Assembly (NCBI RefSeq): GCF_000421225.1 | Contig: NZ_ATWL01000009.1 | Location: 1 to 64,000 of the forward strand | DNA: 64,000 nt | Direction of reading: 5' to 3' | From: Ruania albidiflava DSM 18029 | Lineage (GTDB): Bacteria; Actinomycetota; Actinomycetes; Actinomycetales; Beutenbergiaceae | In this document: positions 35,736-46,169 of the stretch, piece after piece | Layout of the letters: each line of letters starts with the position of its first letter | Numbering within the stretch: position 1 is the stretch's first letter | The notes under the pieces: model-generated | Told to the model about the DNA's origin: nothing | The model's database searches: none | The model's input: the letters and a program-made list of their open reading frames with translations, nothing else | Made by a program: the position numbers and the translations under genes

Positions 35736-36337
35736 ACGCCTACGACGGCGTCGTCCAGGAGCTGATCGACGAACTGGGTCAGCTCCCCGGCGTCGGCCCG
35801 AAGAGTGCTCAGCGGATCGCGTTCTACATCCTCGGAGCCGACCCGGCGCAGGTCCAACGGCTGGCCACCGCTCTCACCGAGGTCAAGGCCCGGGTGCGGT
35901 TCTGCGAGACGTGCGGCAACGTCTCCGAAGAGGACCAGTGCCGGATCTGCCGCGACCCCCGTCGGGACGCCTCGCTGCTGTGTGTCGTGGAGGAACCCAA
36001 AGATGTGGTGGCCATCGAGCGCACCCGGGAGTTCCGCGGCCGCTACCACGTGCTCGGCGGCGCCATCAACCCGATCGACGGTGTCGGTCCGGACGACCTG
36101 CGCATCCGTGAGCTGATGACCCGCCTGGCGGACGGTTCGGTCACCGAGATCATCATCGCCACCGACCCGAACGTGGAGGGCGAGGCTACCGCCACCTACC
36201 TGGCCCGGATGCTCCACCCGATGGGCCTGACGGTCTCTCGTCTCGCCTCCGGGCTCCCGGTCGGGGGAGACTTGGAGTACGCAGACGAGATCACCCTCGG
36301 CCGGGCGTTCGAAGGACGGAGGAGCATCGATGCCTGA
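35732..36337 (+). CDS. recR: Recombination protein RecR
   Basis: The 201-residue protein has the N-terminal helix-hairpin-helix ([20 protein letters not shown]), the Cys4 Zn finger ([16 protein letters not shown]), and a Toprim domain ([26 protein letters not shown]). It works with RecF and RecO in loading RecA at gaps. The GTG start overlaps the dnaX stop (GTGA). Confidence 0.96.
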   Translation: MNAYDGVVQELIDELGQLPGVGPKSAQRIAFYILGADPAQVQRLATALTEVKARVRFCETCGNVSEEDQCRICRDPRRDASLLCVVEEPKDVVAIERTREFRGRYHVLGGAINPIDGVGPDDLRIRELMTRLADGSVTEIIIATDPNVEGEATATYLARMLHPMGLTVSRLASGLPVGGDLEYADEITLGRAFEGRRSIDA

Positions 36338-36908
36338 CACCCCCGAGCTGGACAACGACCTGCTCGCCCTCGGGGCCGCCCTGGCTGCCGCCTCCGAGCA
36401 GTACCTGGAGACCGTCCGCAAGGTCGCCTCCGGGGACGCACCGGATGCCGCCATCCCGCTGCTGCTGCTCGCCGCCTCCGACCTCAGCGCCGCCGGTGCC
36501 CGCCTCGGTGCGATCGTCGACGTCGTGCCTGCCGAACGGTTCGAACCGGACGACGGGCCCGACGTGGACATGGAACCGCTGCGGGTCTCGCTGGCGAACG
36601 TGCTCGAAGGCATCGACGAGTACCACGAGGTGGACGACCCGCTGGTCGGGCCGCAGGTGAGCACCGAGTCGCTGAGCAACGACCTGGCCGACATCGCCCA
36701 GGCGCTCGCCGAAGGGTTGCGTCACCACCGCGCCGGGCACGCCTCCGAAGCGCTCTGGTGGTGGCAGTTCTCCTACCTTTCCGACTGGGGGGAGTCCGCC
36801 GCCAGCGCTACCCGGGTGCTGCTCGGCCTCATCGCCCACCTGCGGCTGGACGTGGACGACGAGGTCGCCGCCGAGGCCGAGTTCGACGCGCTGCACTCCG
36901 CCGACTGA
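36330..36908 (+). CDS. DUF5063 family protein
   Basis: The 192-residue acidic protein matches the DUF5063 pattern found after recR in many actinobacteria, with a conserved [20 protein letters not shown] stretch at about residue 140. It overlaps recR by 8 bases. There is no signal peptide or membrane segment and the function is unknown. Confidence 0.85.
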   Translation: MPDTPELDNDLLALGAALAAASEQYLETVRKVASGDAPDAAIPLLLLAASDLSAAGARLGAIVDVVPAERFEPDDGPDVDMEPLRVSLANVLEGIDEYHEVDDPLVGPQVSTESLSNDLADIAQALAEGLRHHRAGHASEALWWWQFSYLSDWGESAASATRVLLGLIAHLRLDVDDEVAAEAEFDALHSAD

Positions 36909-37028
36909 GCCTGCGGTCTGCTGGGCGGCCAAGGCCTGCCGCACCGTCGTGGCCTGTTCGTGCGCCTGGGACCTGCGGCACGGCCGTACCGTTCGGCGCC
37001 GCTGTGCCTGAGGTGGTAGTACTGCGCT

Positions 37029-37859
37029 GTGCCCGACCCCACCCTGCTCGCCGAGCACACCCTCGCGCTGCCGGCCTCCGCCGGTCTTGAGGTCAGTGTC
37101 TGGACCCTGGTGCTGCTCGCCCTGGCGGGCCTGACGGCTGGGTTCGTGGACGCCGTGGTCGGCGGCGGCGGGCTGATCCAGCTGCCGACCCTGCTGCTCG
37201 TGCCCGGCATCAGCCCCGTGCAGGCGCTGGCCACGAACAAGCTCGGCTCGATCCTGGGCACCTCTACCAGCTCCCTGACCTACTACCGACGCATCCAGCC
37301 GGACCTGCGGACCGCGGCGCCGATGGCTCTGGTGGCACTCCTCGCTGCGATCGGTGGCGCCGCGCTGGCCTCCTCGCTGCCGGCCTCCGCGCTGCAGCCG
37401 ATCATCATCACGGCCCTGGTGCTGGTGGCGGTGTACGTGCTGGTCAAGCCGAAGGTCGGGGCGACCACGGAGCTGCGCTGGCGCGGGAACCGGCACTACG
37501 GCACCGCGACGGCGCTCGGTGCGGTGATCGGTCTCTACGACGGGCTGCTCGGCCCGGGTACCGGCAGCTTCCTGGTGATCGCGCTGGTGAGCGTGCTCGG
37601 GTATGCGTTCCTGCCGGCCTCGGCGCTGGCGAAGATCGTGAACTTCGCCACCAACCTGGGCGCCCTGGTGTTCTTCGTGCCGCACGGGGCGGTGCTGTGG
37701 GGGATCGGGCTCGTGCTCGGGCTGGCGAACATCGCCGGCGCCTACCTCGGCGCCCGCACGGCAGTGGCCCGCGGCAGCCGGTTCGTGCGGGTGGCGTTCG
37801 TGCTGGTGGTGAGCGTGCTCATCGTCCGGCTGGTCGGGGACGTGCTGCGGGGCGGGTGA
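37029..37859 (+). CDS. TauE/SafE-type sulfite exporter family transporter (TSUP)
   Basis: The 276-residue protein has about eight membrane segments and both TSUP half-motifs: GFVDAVVGGGGLIQLPTLLL near the start and GLYDGLLGPGTGSFLVIALV in the second half. TSUP proteins move sulfite, sulfonates or other organic anions. The start is GTG 37029. The stop lies 26 bases before the first palindrome of the C family. Confidence 0.88.
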   Translation: MPDPTLLAEHTLALPASAGLEVSVWTLVLLALAGLTAGFVDAVVGGGGLIQLPTLLLVPGISPVQALATNKLGSILGTSTSSLTYYRRIQPDLRTAAPMALVALLAAIGGAALASSLPASALQPIIITALVLVAVYVLVKPKVGATTELRWRGNRHYGTATALGAVIGLYDGLLGPGTGSFLVIALVSVLGYAFLPASALAKIVNFATNLGALVFFVPHGAVLWGIGLVLGLANIAGAYLGARTAVARGSRFVRVAFVLVVSVLIVRLVGDVLRGG

Positions 37860-37885
37860 ACAGCCGGCTCTCGCGTTGAGCGGGT

Positions 37886-37953
37886 GTCTGCAGCGCGAAC
37901 CGGCATCTGCATTGCTGCTGGCCGTGCTGCGGATTCCGATTCGTGCTGCAGAC
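37886..37953. repeat. Palindromic element C1, upstream of the first AbiEi/DUF559-like gene
   Basis: Two 26-base arms (37886-37911 and 37928-37953) match at 22 of 26 positions when one is reverse-complemented. The outer ends are GTCTGCAGC and GCTGCAGAC. A 68-base relative with the same ends lies at 39111-39178, on the other side of the gene. Confidence 0.75.
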
Positions 37954-37979
37954 GGGCGCACAGAGGCCCGGTTGCGCTG

Positions 37980-37988
37980 CTGTCCACA
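37980..37988 (+). promoter_or_regulatory. DnaA-box-like site CTGTCCACA before gene copy 1
   Basis: CTGTCCACA differs by one base from the actinobacterial DnaA box TTGTCCACA. It lies 26 bases after palindrome C1 and 52 bases before the ATG, the same distances as in copy 3. Whether DnaA binds is unknown; the site may be an end signal for the protein itself. Confidence 0.5.
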
Positions 37989-38040
37989 ACCCGGGGGTGC
38001 CTCTCGTGCCTCGGCGCGGTGGGTGTGGTCCGCTGACGTG

Positions 38041-39084
38041 ATGGCAGCTCCGAATCCTGATCCGGCTCGATCCACCCTCCTGACCCCGAGCCAGAGACCG
38101 GCCGATCCGGACCCCCTGCTGCCCAGCGACCGGCACGGCCTGATCACCAGCGCCGATGCTGCCCGCGCTGGACGGAGCGGCACGTTGAAGGCGCTCTACC
38201 GGTCCGGCGACCTCGAGAGGGTGTGGCCAGGGGTGTATCGGAGGACGTCGGCGGGTGGTGCCAGCTCACCGGCGCGACAAGCTGCCGCCGCCTATCGAGA
38301 TCGCGTGCTGGCCGCGTCCCGACGACTGCGCAGGCCCGTGTTCACCTCCTGGTCGGCGGCCGCGATCCTGGGCCTGCCCATCATCGGAGACTGGCCCAGG
38401 GAGGTGTTCGTACTCTCCCGGCGGCGGTCCGGTGCGCGTGCGGGCAATGTGGTCTATGTCGCCAGCGGGGATGCGGTCCCGCAGATCTGTGTCGAGGGCA
38501 TCACCGTGACCTCGGTGGAGTACACGCTGATCCAGCTGGCCCGGCACGCGCGGCTCGGTGCGGCTGTGGTGGCGGCGGACGCGGCACTGCGCCAGATGCC
38601 GTTCCCGGGTCAGCTGCCACCGATGACTTCTCTGGAGGCGATACGGGGCTGCCACGAACAGCTCCTGCCCTACCACCGCTCCAGCCGCGTGCAGGCGATG
38701 CTGCTTCGGGCGACGCACCTCTCCGGTAGCCCGCTGGAGACGGTGAGCAGACTGACGATGGAAGAGCTGGGCTTCGTGCTGCCGCGCCTCCAGGTGCGCA
38801 TCCACCTCCGTGAGAGCGGCGAGAACGCCTACCTCGACTTCCACTGGGACGGGGCGATCGGGGGCGAGGCGGACGGTGATAGCAAGTACCTCGAGGACGC
38901 TGACACTGCCGAGACCTGAGCCCGCCTGGTGGCTGAGAAGAAGCGGGAGGATGAGATCCGGCGTGAGCTGCGTGCCTTTACCCGCTGGGGGTGGCGCGAA
39001 GCATGGGTGGCCGCACGGCTGGAGCGGCGGCTGCTGGCGATCGGTGTACCGCGCGACCGGCCCGCCGGCGCCCGGTTCTGGTGA
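38041..39084 (+). pseudogene. AbiEi/DUF559-like protein, copy 1, interrupted by one in-frame TGA
   Basis: Copy 1 has an N-terminal AbiEi-type winged-helix start (DRHGLITSADAARAGRSGTL), the middle VFTSWSAAAILGLPIIGDWP and TLIQLARHARLGAAVVAADA, and a PD-(D/E)XK-like C-terminus (SPLETVSRL, AYLDFHWDG, GGEADGDSKY). After ADTAET a TGA at 38917-38919 stops the protein, yet the same frame continues ARLVAEKKREDEIRRELRAF and TRWGWREAW to a final TGA at 39082-39084, matching the C-terminus of copy 3. A single nonsense change therefore cuts off the last 55 residues; Glu and Asp of the nuclease core lie before it. It is bracketed by palindromes C1 and C2. Confidence 0.8.
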
Positions 39085-39110
39085 AGAGTGGCAGTGGGCC
39101 CTGCCCGTCC

Positions 39111-39178
39111 GTCTGCACCACGATCCGCTCTCTGCTGCACGCCGAGATGTGCTGCGCATGCCGAACCAGGCAGCAGAC
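39111..39178. repeat. Palindromic element C2, downstream of gene copy 1
   Basis: The element has the same length (68 bases) and the same outer ends (GTCTGC and GCAGAC) as C1, but its arms match at only about 18 of 30 positions. Its decay agrees with the nonsense change in the enclosed gene. It begins 26 bases after the final stop of copy 1. Confidence 0.65.
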
Positions 39179-39322
39179 GACCGTCTGCGCAGGTGCTGCA
39201 CCGCTGTGCTCGCCGCCGCTACCTCCTCCGCCTAGTTCCCGGATCGCGGACGCCGAAGAGTCCACCCCTTGGGCCCCCTTAGAATCGAGTGTCTGATTCT
39301 CTATCCCCTACCCGGAGCGCCC

Positions 39323-41630
<2,308 letters not shown>

Positions 41631-41631
41631 C

Positions 41632-42267
41632 GTGACCGCGGCCTACCGCACGATCTCTGGTGAGTCTGACGCCGTCGCCGAGATCGAGGTGAAGCGCTCG
41701 GTGTTCCGGGCCACGCTCGCTCGCGCCGGTTCCGAGGAGGCGGCGCGGGCGGTGATCGAGCGGGTGCGTGCGGCCGGGCCGGACGCCCGGCACCACTGCA
41801 CGGCCATGGTGATCGGCCCGGAGGGGCGTCTGCAGCGCACCAACGACGACGGCGAGCCACCTGGGACTGCCGGCTCACCCATGCTCGAGGTGCTCTGCGG
41901 AGAAGGCCTCTCCGACGTGGTCGCGGTGGTCACCCGCTGGTTCGGCGGCACCTTGCTGGGCACCGGGGGACTGGTGCGCGCCTACTCCGAGGCGGTCCGG
42001 GCTGCGGTCGCTGCCGCGCGGCTGGTGCGACGTGAACCGGTGCAGTTCTTCGAGCTGTCGGTGCCGCACGCCCAGGCCGGCCGGGTGGAGCACGAGCTGC
42101 GCTCGCGCGGGCTAGAGATGCAGGTGGACTACGCCGAGCAGGCCGTGCTCCGGTTCGCAGTGGGCGTGGCTGAGGTCGACGGCGTCGACGCCCTGGTCGC
42201 CCAGGTCACCGGGGGTGCCGGGACAGCTGAGCGGGTGGAGACCGGCTGGATCGACCGCCCCCTCTAG
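41632..42267 (+). CDS. YigZ/IMPACT family protein
   Basis: The 211-residue protein has the UPF0029 N-terminal domain (EIEVKRSVFRATLARAGSEE, HHCTAMVIG, DDGEPPGTAGSPML) and the smaller C-terminal ferredoxin-like domain. Related proteins bind nucleic acid or ribosomes, but no exact role is settled. It starts at GTG 41632 directly after asd. The end of the gene, at TAG 42265-42267, touches the outer edge of palindrome A1. Confidence 0.88.
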   Translation: MTAAYRTISGESDAVAEIEVKRSVFRATLARAGSEEAARAVIERVRAAGPDARHHCTAMVIGPEGRLQRTNDDGEPPGTAGSPMLEVLCGEGLSDVVAVVTRWFGGTLLGTGGLVRAYSEAVRAAVAAARLVRREPVQFFELSVPHAQAGRVEHELRSRGLEMQVDYAEQAVLRFAVGVAEVDGVDALVAQVTGGAGTAERVETGWIDRPL

Positions 42268-42269
42268 GT

Positions 42270-42331
42270 TCGCCAACGCCCTGGTTCGCGGCGCCCGCCC
42301 GGCGTGTCGCCGCGAACCAGGGCATTCGCGA
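42270..42331. repeat. Palindromic element A1, upstream of gene copy 2
   Basis: The element is 62 bases with 16-base perfect inner arms GCCCTGGTTCGCGGCG (42278-42293) and complement (42308-42323), and imperfect outer TCGCcAAC/ATTCGCGA ends. Related elements are A2 (43361), A3 (50917) and A4 (60261). Confidence 0.85.
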
Positions 42332-42346
42332 CTAGGGGGGGTGGAG

Positions 42347-42355
42347 TTGTCCACA
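42347..42355 (+). promoter_or_regulatory. DnaA-box-like site TTGTCCACA before gene copy 2
   Basis: TTGTCCACA is an exact match to the actinobacterial DnaA box. It lies 15 bases after palindrome A1 and 41 bases before the ATG of copy 2. Confidence 0.55.
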
Positions 42356-42396
42356 GGGGGTCTGCACCGGGCCTTCCGATGGTGTGTGCTCGAGAG

Positions 42397-43353
42397 ATGA
42401 CTTCCGACGACCTTCTCGCGGCCGCGCGGGCCACTGCTGTCGACCAGCGCGGCCTGATCAGTGCGCAGCAGTGCGCTCAGCTCGGCCTGTCCAGCGACTG
42501 GCTCACCAGCCTGGTGCGCCGAGGACAGTGGCAGCGTGTCACCCGCGGGGTCTATGACACGACGCCCGGGCAGGTGGACCGGGTAGTCGACCCGACCGCC
42601 TGGCGGTTGCGATCGGTATGGCTGAGCCTGCTCGCCTACGGACCGGACGCGATCGCCGTCGGGGGCTGCGCACTGGCGATGCATGGGGTCTGGGGACTGC
42701 CCATCGACCTCACCCCGGAAGCTGCGCTGCCACGCGCTCACTATGCGCGGTGCCGGGACGGCATCCGGCTCCGGCGCTTTGACAACGGCATGACCACGAC
42801 CGTCGTCGACGGGCGCCGCGTAGCCACGATGGACTACGCGTTGGCGCAAGCGATCCCCGAGATGGCGCGGGAGACCGCCATCTGCGTGCTCGACTCCGCG
42901 CTGCACCTGGGACTGCTGCGGCGCTCCGAGCTGCGTAGGGTGCGCCACCTGGTGCGCGGGCGGCGGGGCGCCAAGCGCACCCACCCCTGGTGGGCTCTGG
43001 TCGACGGGCGGGCGCAGTCGCCGATCGAGACACGCGCCCGGCTGATCTACCACGACGTCGGGCTCCCACCGGACACGCTGCAGCTGCCGCTCCTGGGCGC
43101 CCGCGGTCAGATCGTCGGCTACGGCGACCTGGCCTGGCGGCGCCCATGGGGCGGCTGGTTGGTGGTGGAGATGGACGGCTCGGAGTATCACAGCGGCCCG
43201 GCGGCGCTGTTCCGGGACCGTGCGCGGCAGAACGAGGCTGTTGCCACGGGGGAGGTGACGATGATCCGGTACACGGGCAGCGACCTGTGGCGACCCGAGG
43301 AGATGGTCTCGACTGTACGCAGCCTGCTGCGAGCAGGTCCCCTCGCCGCCTAG
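42397..43353 (+). CDS. AbiEi/DUF559-like protein, copy 2
   Basis: The 318-residue protein starts with an AbiEi-type winged helix (DQRGLISAQQCAQLGLSSDW, RRGQWQRVTRGVYDTTP) and ends with a PD-(D/E)XK nuclease-like DUF559/Vsr-type domain: Glu in SPIETRARLIYHD, Asp in GYGDLAW, and ExD in VVEMDGSEYH. AbiEi proteins are antitoxins of type IV systems, but no AbiEii toxin gene is beside it. ATG 42397 is the first start after the DnaA-box-like site. It is the only copy in which the nuclease core looks closest to DUF559. It is bracketed by palindromes A1 and A2, the latter starting 7 bases after the stop. Confidence 0.8.
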   Translation: MTSDDLLAAARATAVDQRGLISAQQCAQLGLSSDWLTSLVRRGQWQRVTRGVYDTTPGQVDRVVDPTAWRLRSVWLSLLAYGPDAIAVGGCALAMHGVWGLPIDLTPEAALPRAHYARCRDGIRLRRFDNGMTTTVVDGRRVATMDYALAQAIPEMARETAICVLDSALHLGLLRRSELRRVRHLVRGRRGAKRTHPWWALVDGRAQSPIETRARLIYHDVGLPPDTLQLPLLGARGQIVGYGDLAWRRPWGGWLVVEMDGSEYHSGPAALFRDRARQNEAVATGEVTMIRYTGSDLWRPEEMVSTVRSLLRAGPLAA

Positions 43354-43360
43354 TCCTCAT

Positions 43361-43422
43361 TCGCGAACGCCCCGGTTCGCGGCGACACGCCGGGCGCGGG
43401 TCGCGAAGCAGAGCGTTCGCGG
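43361..43422. repeat. Palindromic element A2, downstream of gene copy 2
   Basis: The 62-base element has outer arms TCGCGAACGC and GCGTTCGCGG and inner GGTTCGCG/CGCGAAGC. It lies between the stop of copy 2 and the S9 peptidase gene, which ends at 43432. Confidence 0.8.
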
Positions 43423-43431
43423 ACCGGGTGG

Positions 43432-45234
43432 TCAGGTGTTGAGGTGGCGGGCAGCGAAGTCGAGCTCGAGGGCCATCTGCCGGACCCGCTCGTCGTCGAC
43501 CATCGAGGAGTGCCCCGCCTCGTAGGTGTCCAGCTCCACGGTGCCGCCGTGCTCGCGCAGCATGCCCACGTAGTTCTCGATCTGCCGGAGCGGGCAGCGT
43601 GGATCGTTCACGCCAGCGAGGATCAGCACCGGGGCACACACCTGGCCCACATAGCTCAGCGGGGAGGACCGCCGGTAGGCGTCGGGCACCTGCGCCGGCG
43701 ACCCACCGAACAAGGACCGGTCGAACGCCTTCAGCGACTCGGTCTCATCGGCGTAGGCAGCTTCGTAGTCGGCCACCGGCACCCGAGCCAAGCCCAAGGA
43801 CCAGCGGTCCGGTTGGATGCCCAACCCGAGCAGCACCAGGTATCCGCCCCAGGAGGCACCGGCCAGGATCGACCGTTCCCGGTCGAGCACCCCGTCGGCG
43901 CACAGCGCCTCGTGCACAGCGGCGATGTCGGCGAGCTCGGTGTGCCCCACGTCCCCGGTGAGCGCGTCCCGCCAGGCGCTGCCGTACCCGGTCGAACCCC
44001 GATAGTTCACGCTCAGCACGGCATACCCGTGGTCCACCCACGCGGCCGCGTAGGGCGAGAAGGAGTCCGAGTCGTGCGCGCTCGGCCCACCGTGTACGTG
44101 CACCACCACCGGGTAGGGCGCACTACCGGTGGTCGGCCGGCGCAGCAGCGCATGGATGTGTCCACCGGGGCCGTCGGCCCACACGTCCTCCACCCCGACC
44201 GAGGGCGGCACCCAGTTCCCACTGAGCTGGATCAGCGGTTCACCGGTGCGCACGCTGACCACCTCCCGCGGCTCGGCCGCCGAGGAGCGCGCCACCCACA
44301 CGTCCCCGTCCGGACGCGGTGTGGCACCGGAGACCGTGCCGATGGCCGACCCCACCTGCCGCACCGACCCGTCGCCCAGGTCGTAGCGATACAGCAGCGT
44401 ACGCGCCTCGTAGTCGATCGCCACCAAGATCGCCCGGCAGTCTGGGTACCAGCTGGCGTCGGCCACGTCCCCGGGCAGCCCGAGGTCCAGCGGACGCAGC
44501 AGCGCGGTGGCCACGTCCCAGATCAGCAGGCGGGCGAAGCCGGTGCGCTCGTGGGTGACGAGCAACCGGGTGTCCCCGGGACGCGGTGCGAAAGCGAGCG
44601 CCCACAGACCCAGGCCAGGACCGTCGTCGAGCTCTGCCACGGGCATGCCGGTGTCGACCCGCAGCACCCGCAACGCGGGGTGGATGGAGTCGCCGAGCTC
44701 GGAGTGCTCGATCGCCACCAGGTTGCCGTCCTGGCTGAGCGCCGCGGCCTCGGCATCCTGAGGGTGCGCATACAGCAGCCGCGGATCGGTGCCGGCCGAG
44801 ACCGGCCCCACGTACAGCGCATGGATCTGCGTGCCGTAGCTCTCGTCGCTGCGTCCGATGACGGCGGTGCCGTCGGCGCCGAGGAGCAGGCCCGCGTCGT
44901 AGGCGGCCGGCAGGTCGATCGGTCGCTGGGTGCGGCTGCTGGTCGGGGAGTCGAACGGCTGGCGCCGCCACACGCCGTGCTCGTTACCGTCGGTGTCGTC
45001 GAACCACCACACCCAGTCCCCGCGCGGGTCGATGAGTGCCTCGGTGGTCCCGGCAGGCCGGTCGGTGGCACGCACCATCCGCTGCTCCGAGGCGGTCCAG
45101 GAGTGCACCTGCTGCACACCGCCAGCAGTCGCGACCACTGCGGCACGGTCCGGGTTCAGGGTCGCCCAGTCGGGCAGCCCGACCCGGCGCGCCCGGAACC
45201 GGCGCTCCCAGTCCGGTGGCGGCCAGCTGGTCAC
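43432..45234 (-). CDS. S9-family serine peptidase (prolyl oligopeptidase type)
   Basis: The 600-residue protein has a beta-propeller N-terminal part (about 1-360) and an alpha/beta-hydrolase C-terminal part with nucleophile Ser in AGASWGGYLVLLG (about residue 467), Asp in GVNDPRCP, and His in EAGHSS. It would cut short peptides, acting inside the cell because no signal peptide is present. The GTG start at 45232-45234 overlaps the CopC gene stop by 4 bases, so both are cotranscribed. Confidence 0.88.
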   Translation of the reverse strand: MTSWPPPDWERRFRARRVGLPDWATLNPDRAAVVATAGGVQQVHSWTASEQRMVRATDRPAGTTEALIDPRGDWVWWFDDTDGNEHGVWRRQPFDSPTSSRTQRPIDLPAAYDAGLLLGADGTAVIGRSDESYGTQIHALYVGPVSAGTDPRLLYAHPQDAEAAALSQDGNLVAIEHSELGDSIHPALRVLRVDTGMPVAELDDGPGLGLWALAFAPRPGDTRLLVTHERTGFARLLIWDVATALLRPLDLGLPGDVADASWYPDCRAILVAIDYEARTLLYRYDLGDGSVRQVGSAIGTVSGATPRPDGDVWVARSSAAEPREVVSVRTGEPLIQLSGNWVPPSVGVEDVWADGPGGHIHALLRRPTTGSAPYPVVVHVHGGPSAHDSDSFSPYAAAWVDHGYAVLSVNYRGSTGYGSAWRDALTGDVGHTELADIAAVHEALCADGVLDRERSILAGASWGGYLVLLGLGIQPDRWSLGLARVPVADYEAAYADETESLKAFDRSLFGGSPAQVPDAYRRSSPLSYVGQVCAPVLILAGVNDPRCPLRQIENYVGMLREHGGTVELDTYEAGHSSMVDDERVRQMALELDFAARHLNT

Positions 45235-45944
45235 TGCTGCCTGCGCATCCGCACGATCAGTGCGGTCACGCCACCGATCACGGCCAGGCCGATCACCACG
45301 AACAGAGCGATCTGCCCGCCGGAGGTGCCGTCGTCCTGGCTCGCGCCCGGATCAGCCTCGGCATCGCCCGCGTCGGAGGCGTCCGCATCAGCCTGGTCGC
45401 CTTCGGAGCCGTCAGTGCCGTTCTGGCCACTATCGGTGGAGTCCTCGGCGGCGGCCGACTCCGAGGCGCTGGCATCGTCGGTCGCCTCGTTGGTGGACTC
45501 GTCGGCGTCATCGCCGGTCCCGGCGCCCTCCAGCACAGTGAACGTGGACTCACCGTCGATCGGGTGACCGTCGGCGGACACCGCGCGCCAGCTGATGGTG
45601 TACTCCCCGGCCGTCAGGTCGGCGGCCAGTGCCCGGGAGACCTCCGGGCCTTCGATCTGGGTCTCCCCGTCGGTGGCGTCCTCCCCGTCCGGACCGGTCA
45701 CCACGATGTCGGTGCCCAGGTCGGTGATGTCCTCGTTGAAGGTGAGCACGACGGCGTCGGGCACCTCCTCCAGCTCGGCGCCGTCTTCCGGGGTCGCCGA
45801 GAGCAGGGTGGAGTGCGCAGAGGCCGGGAGGGTGGTCAGCGCGGCCAGGAGCAGGGTGCCGAAGGCGGCCAGCGCGAGCAGGGGGAAGAGCCGGGCTGCC
45901 GACTTCCGGCCGCGCGTGGCAGCGGGGGAGGAGTGGGGGGCCAT
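45231..45944 (-). CDS. CopC-domain copper resistance protein, membrane anchored
   Basis: The 237-residue protein has a signal peptide (LFPLLALAAFGTLLLAALTT, cleavage near ASA-HS), so that His is the mature N-terminus as in copper-binding CopC. The CopC domain (HSTLLSATPEDGAELEEVPD to DGHPIDGESTFTVLE) is followed by a long acidic Asp/Glu/Ser-rich linker and a C-terminal membrane segment (IALFVVIGLAVIGGVTALIV) with a basic end. It would bind copper outside the membrane. No CopD gene is adjacent. Confidence 0.9.
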   Translation of the reverse strand: MAPHSSPAATRGRKSAARLFPLLALAAFGTLLLAALTTLPASAHSTLLSATPEDGAELEEVPDAVVLTFNEDITDLGTDIVVTGPDGEDATDGETQIEGPEVSRALAADLTAGEYTISWRAVSADGHPIDGESTFTVLEGAGTGDDADESTNEATDDASASESAAAEDSTDSGQNGTDGSEGDQADADASDAGDAEADPGASQDDGTSGGQIALFVVIGLAVIGGVTALIVRMRRQQ

Positions 45945-46018
45945 ATGGCCAGCCTACGACCGAGCCGGCCCCCGGAGAGCCACAGCACGGGCCGCCCGCT
46001 CACCGCCCAGCCTCGTGG

Positions 46019-46082
46019 TGGAACACCCTTGGCGCATTCGAACCAGGTTCTAGGCGAGCTCGAATGCGCTCAGGGTGTTCCC
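46019..46082. repeat. Palindromic element B1, upstream of gene copy 3
   Basis: Two 22-base arms (46020-46041 and 46060-46081) match at 20 of 22 positions. The left arm begins GGAACACCCTT and contains GCGCATTCGA. It is closely related to B2 at 47155-47220; both are followed by ATGCGG. Confidence 0.85.
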
Positions 46083-46108
46083 ATGCGGCTGGCGAAACAG
46101 ATGCCCCG

Positions 46109-46117
46109 CTATCCACA
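46109..46117 (+). promoter_or_regulatory. DnaA-box-like site CTATCCACA before gene copy 3
   Basis: CTATCCACA is one base from the classical DnaA box TTATCCACA. It lies about 26 bases after palindrome B1 and 52 bases before the ATG, as in copy 1. Confidence 0.5.
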
Positions 46118-46169
46118 GCCCCCGTCGCATCGGTCACACCGATCGCAGGGAGCGCGGTGACATAGGCCG

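Noticed and set aside
38917-38919. Selenocysteine at the in-frame TGA of copy 1
   Set aside because: The aligned position in copy 3 is not Cys, no hairpin of the right type follows, and the gene's palindrome is also decayed, so a nonsense change is simpler.
43444-45567. Plus-strand open frame of about 700 residues opposite the S9 peptidase
   Set aside because: It is low-complexity His/Arg/Pro/Gly-rich shadow sequence with no motif; the minus strand has a full S9 peptidase with its catalytic triad.
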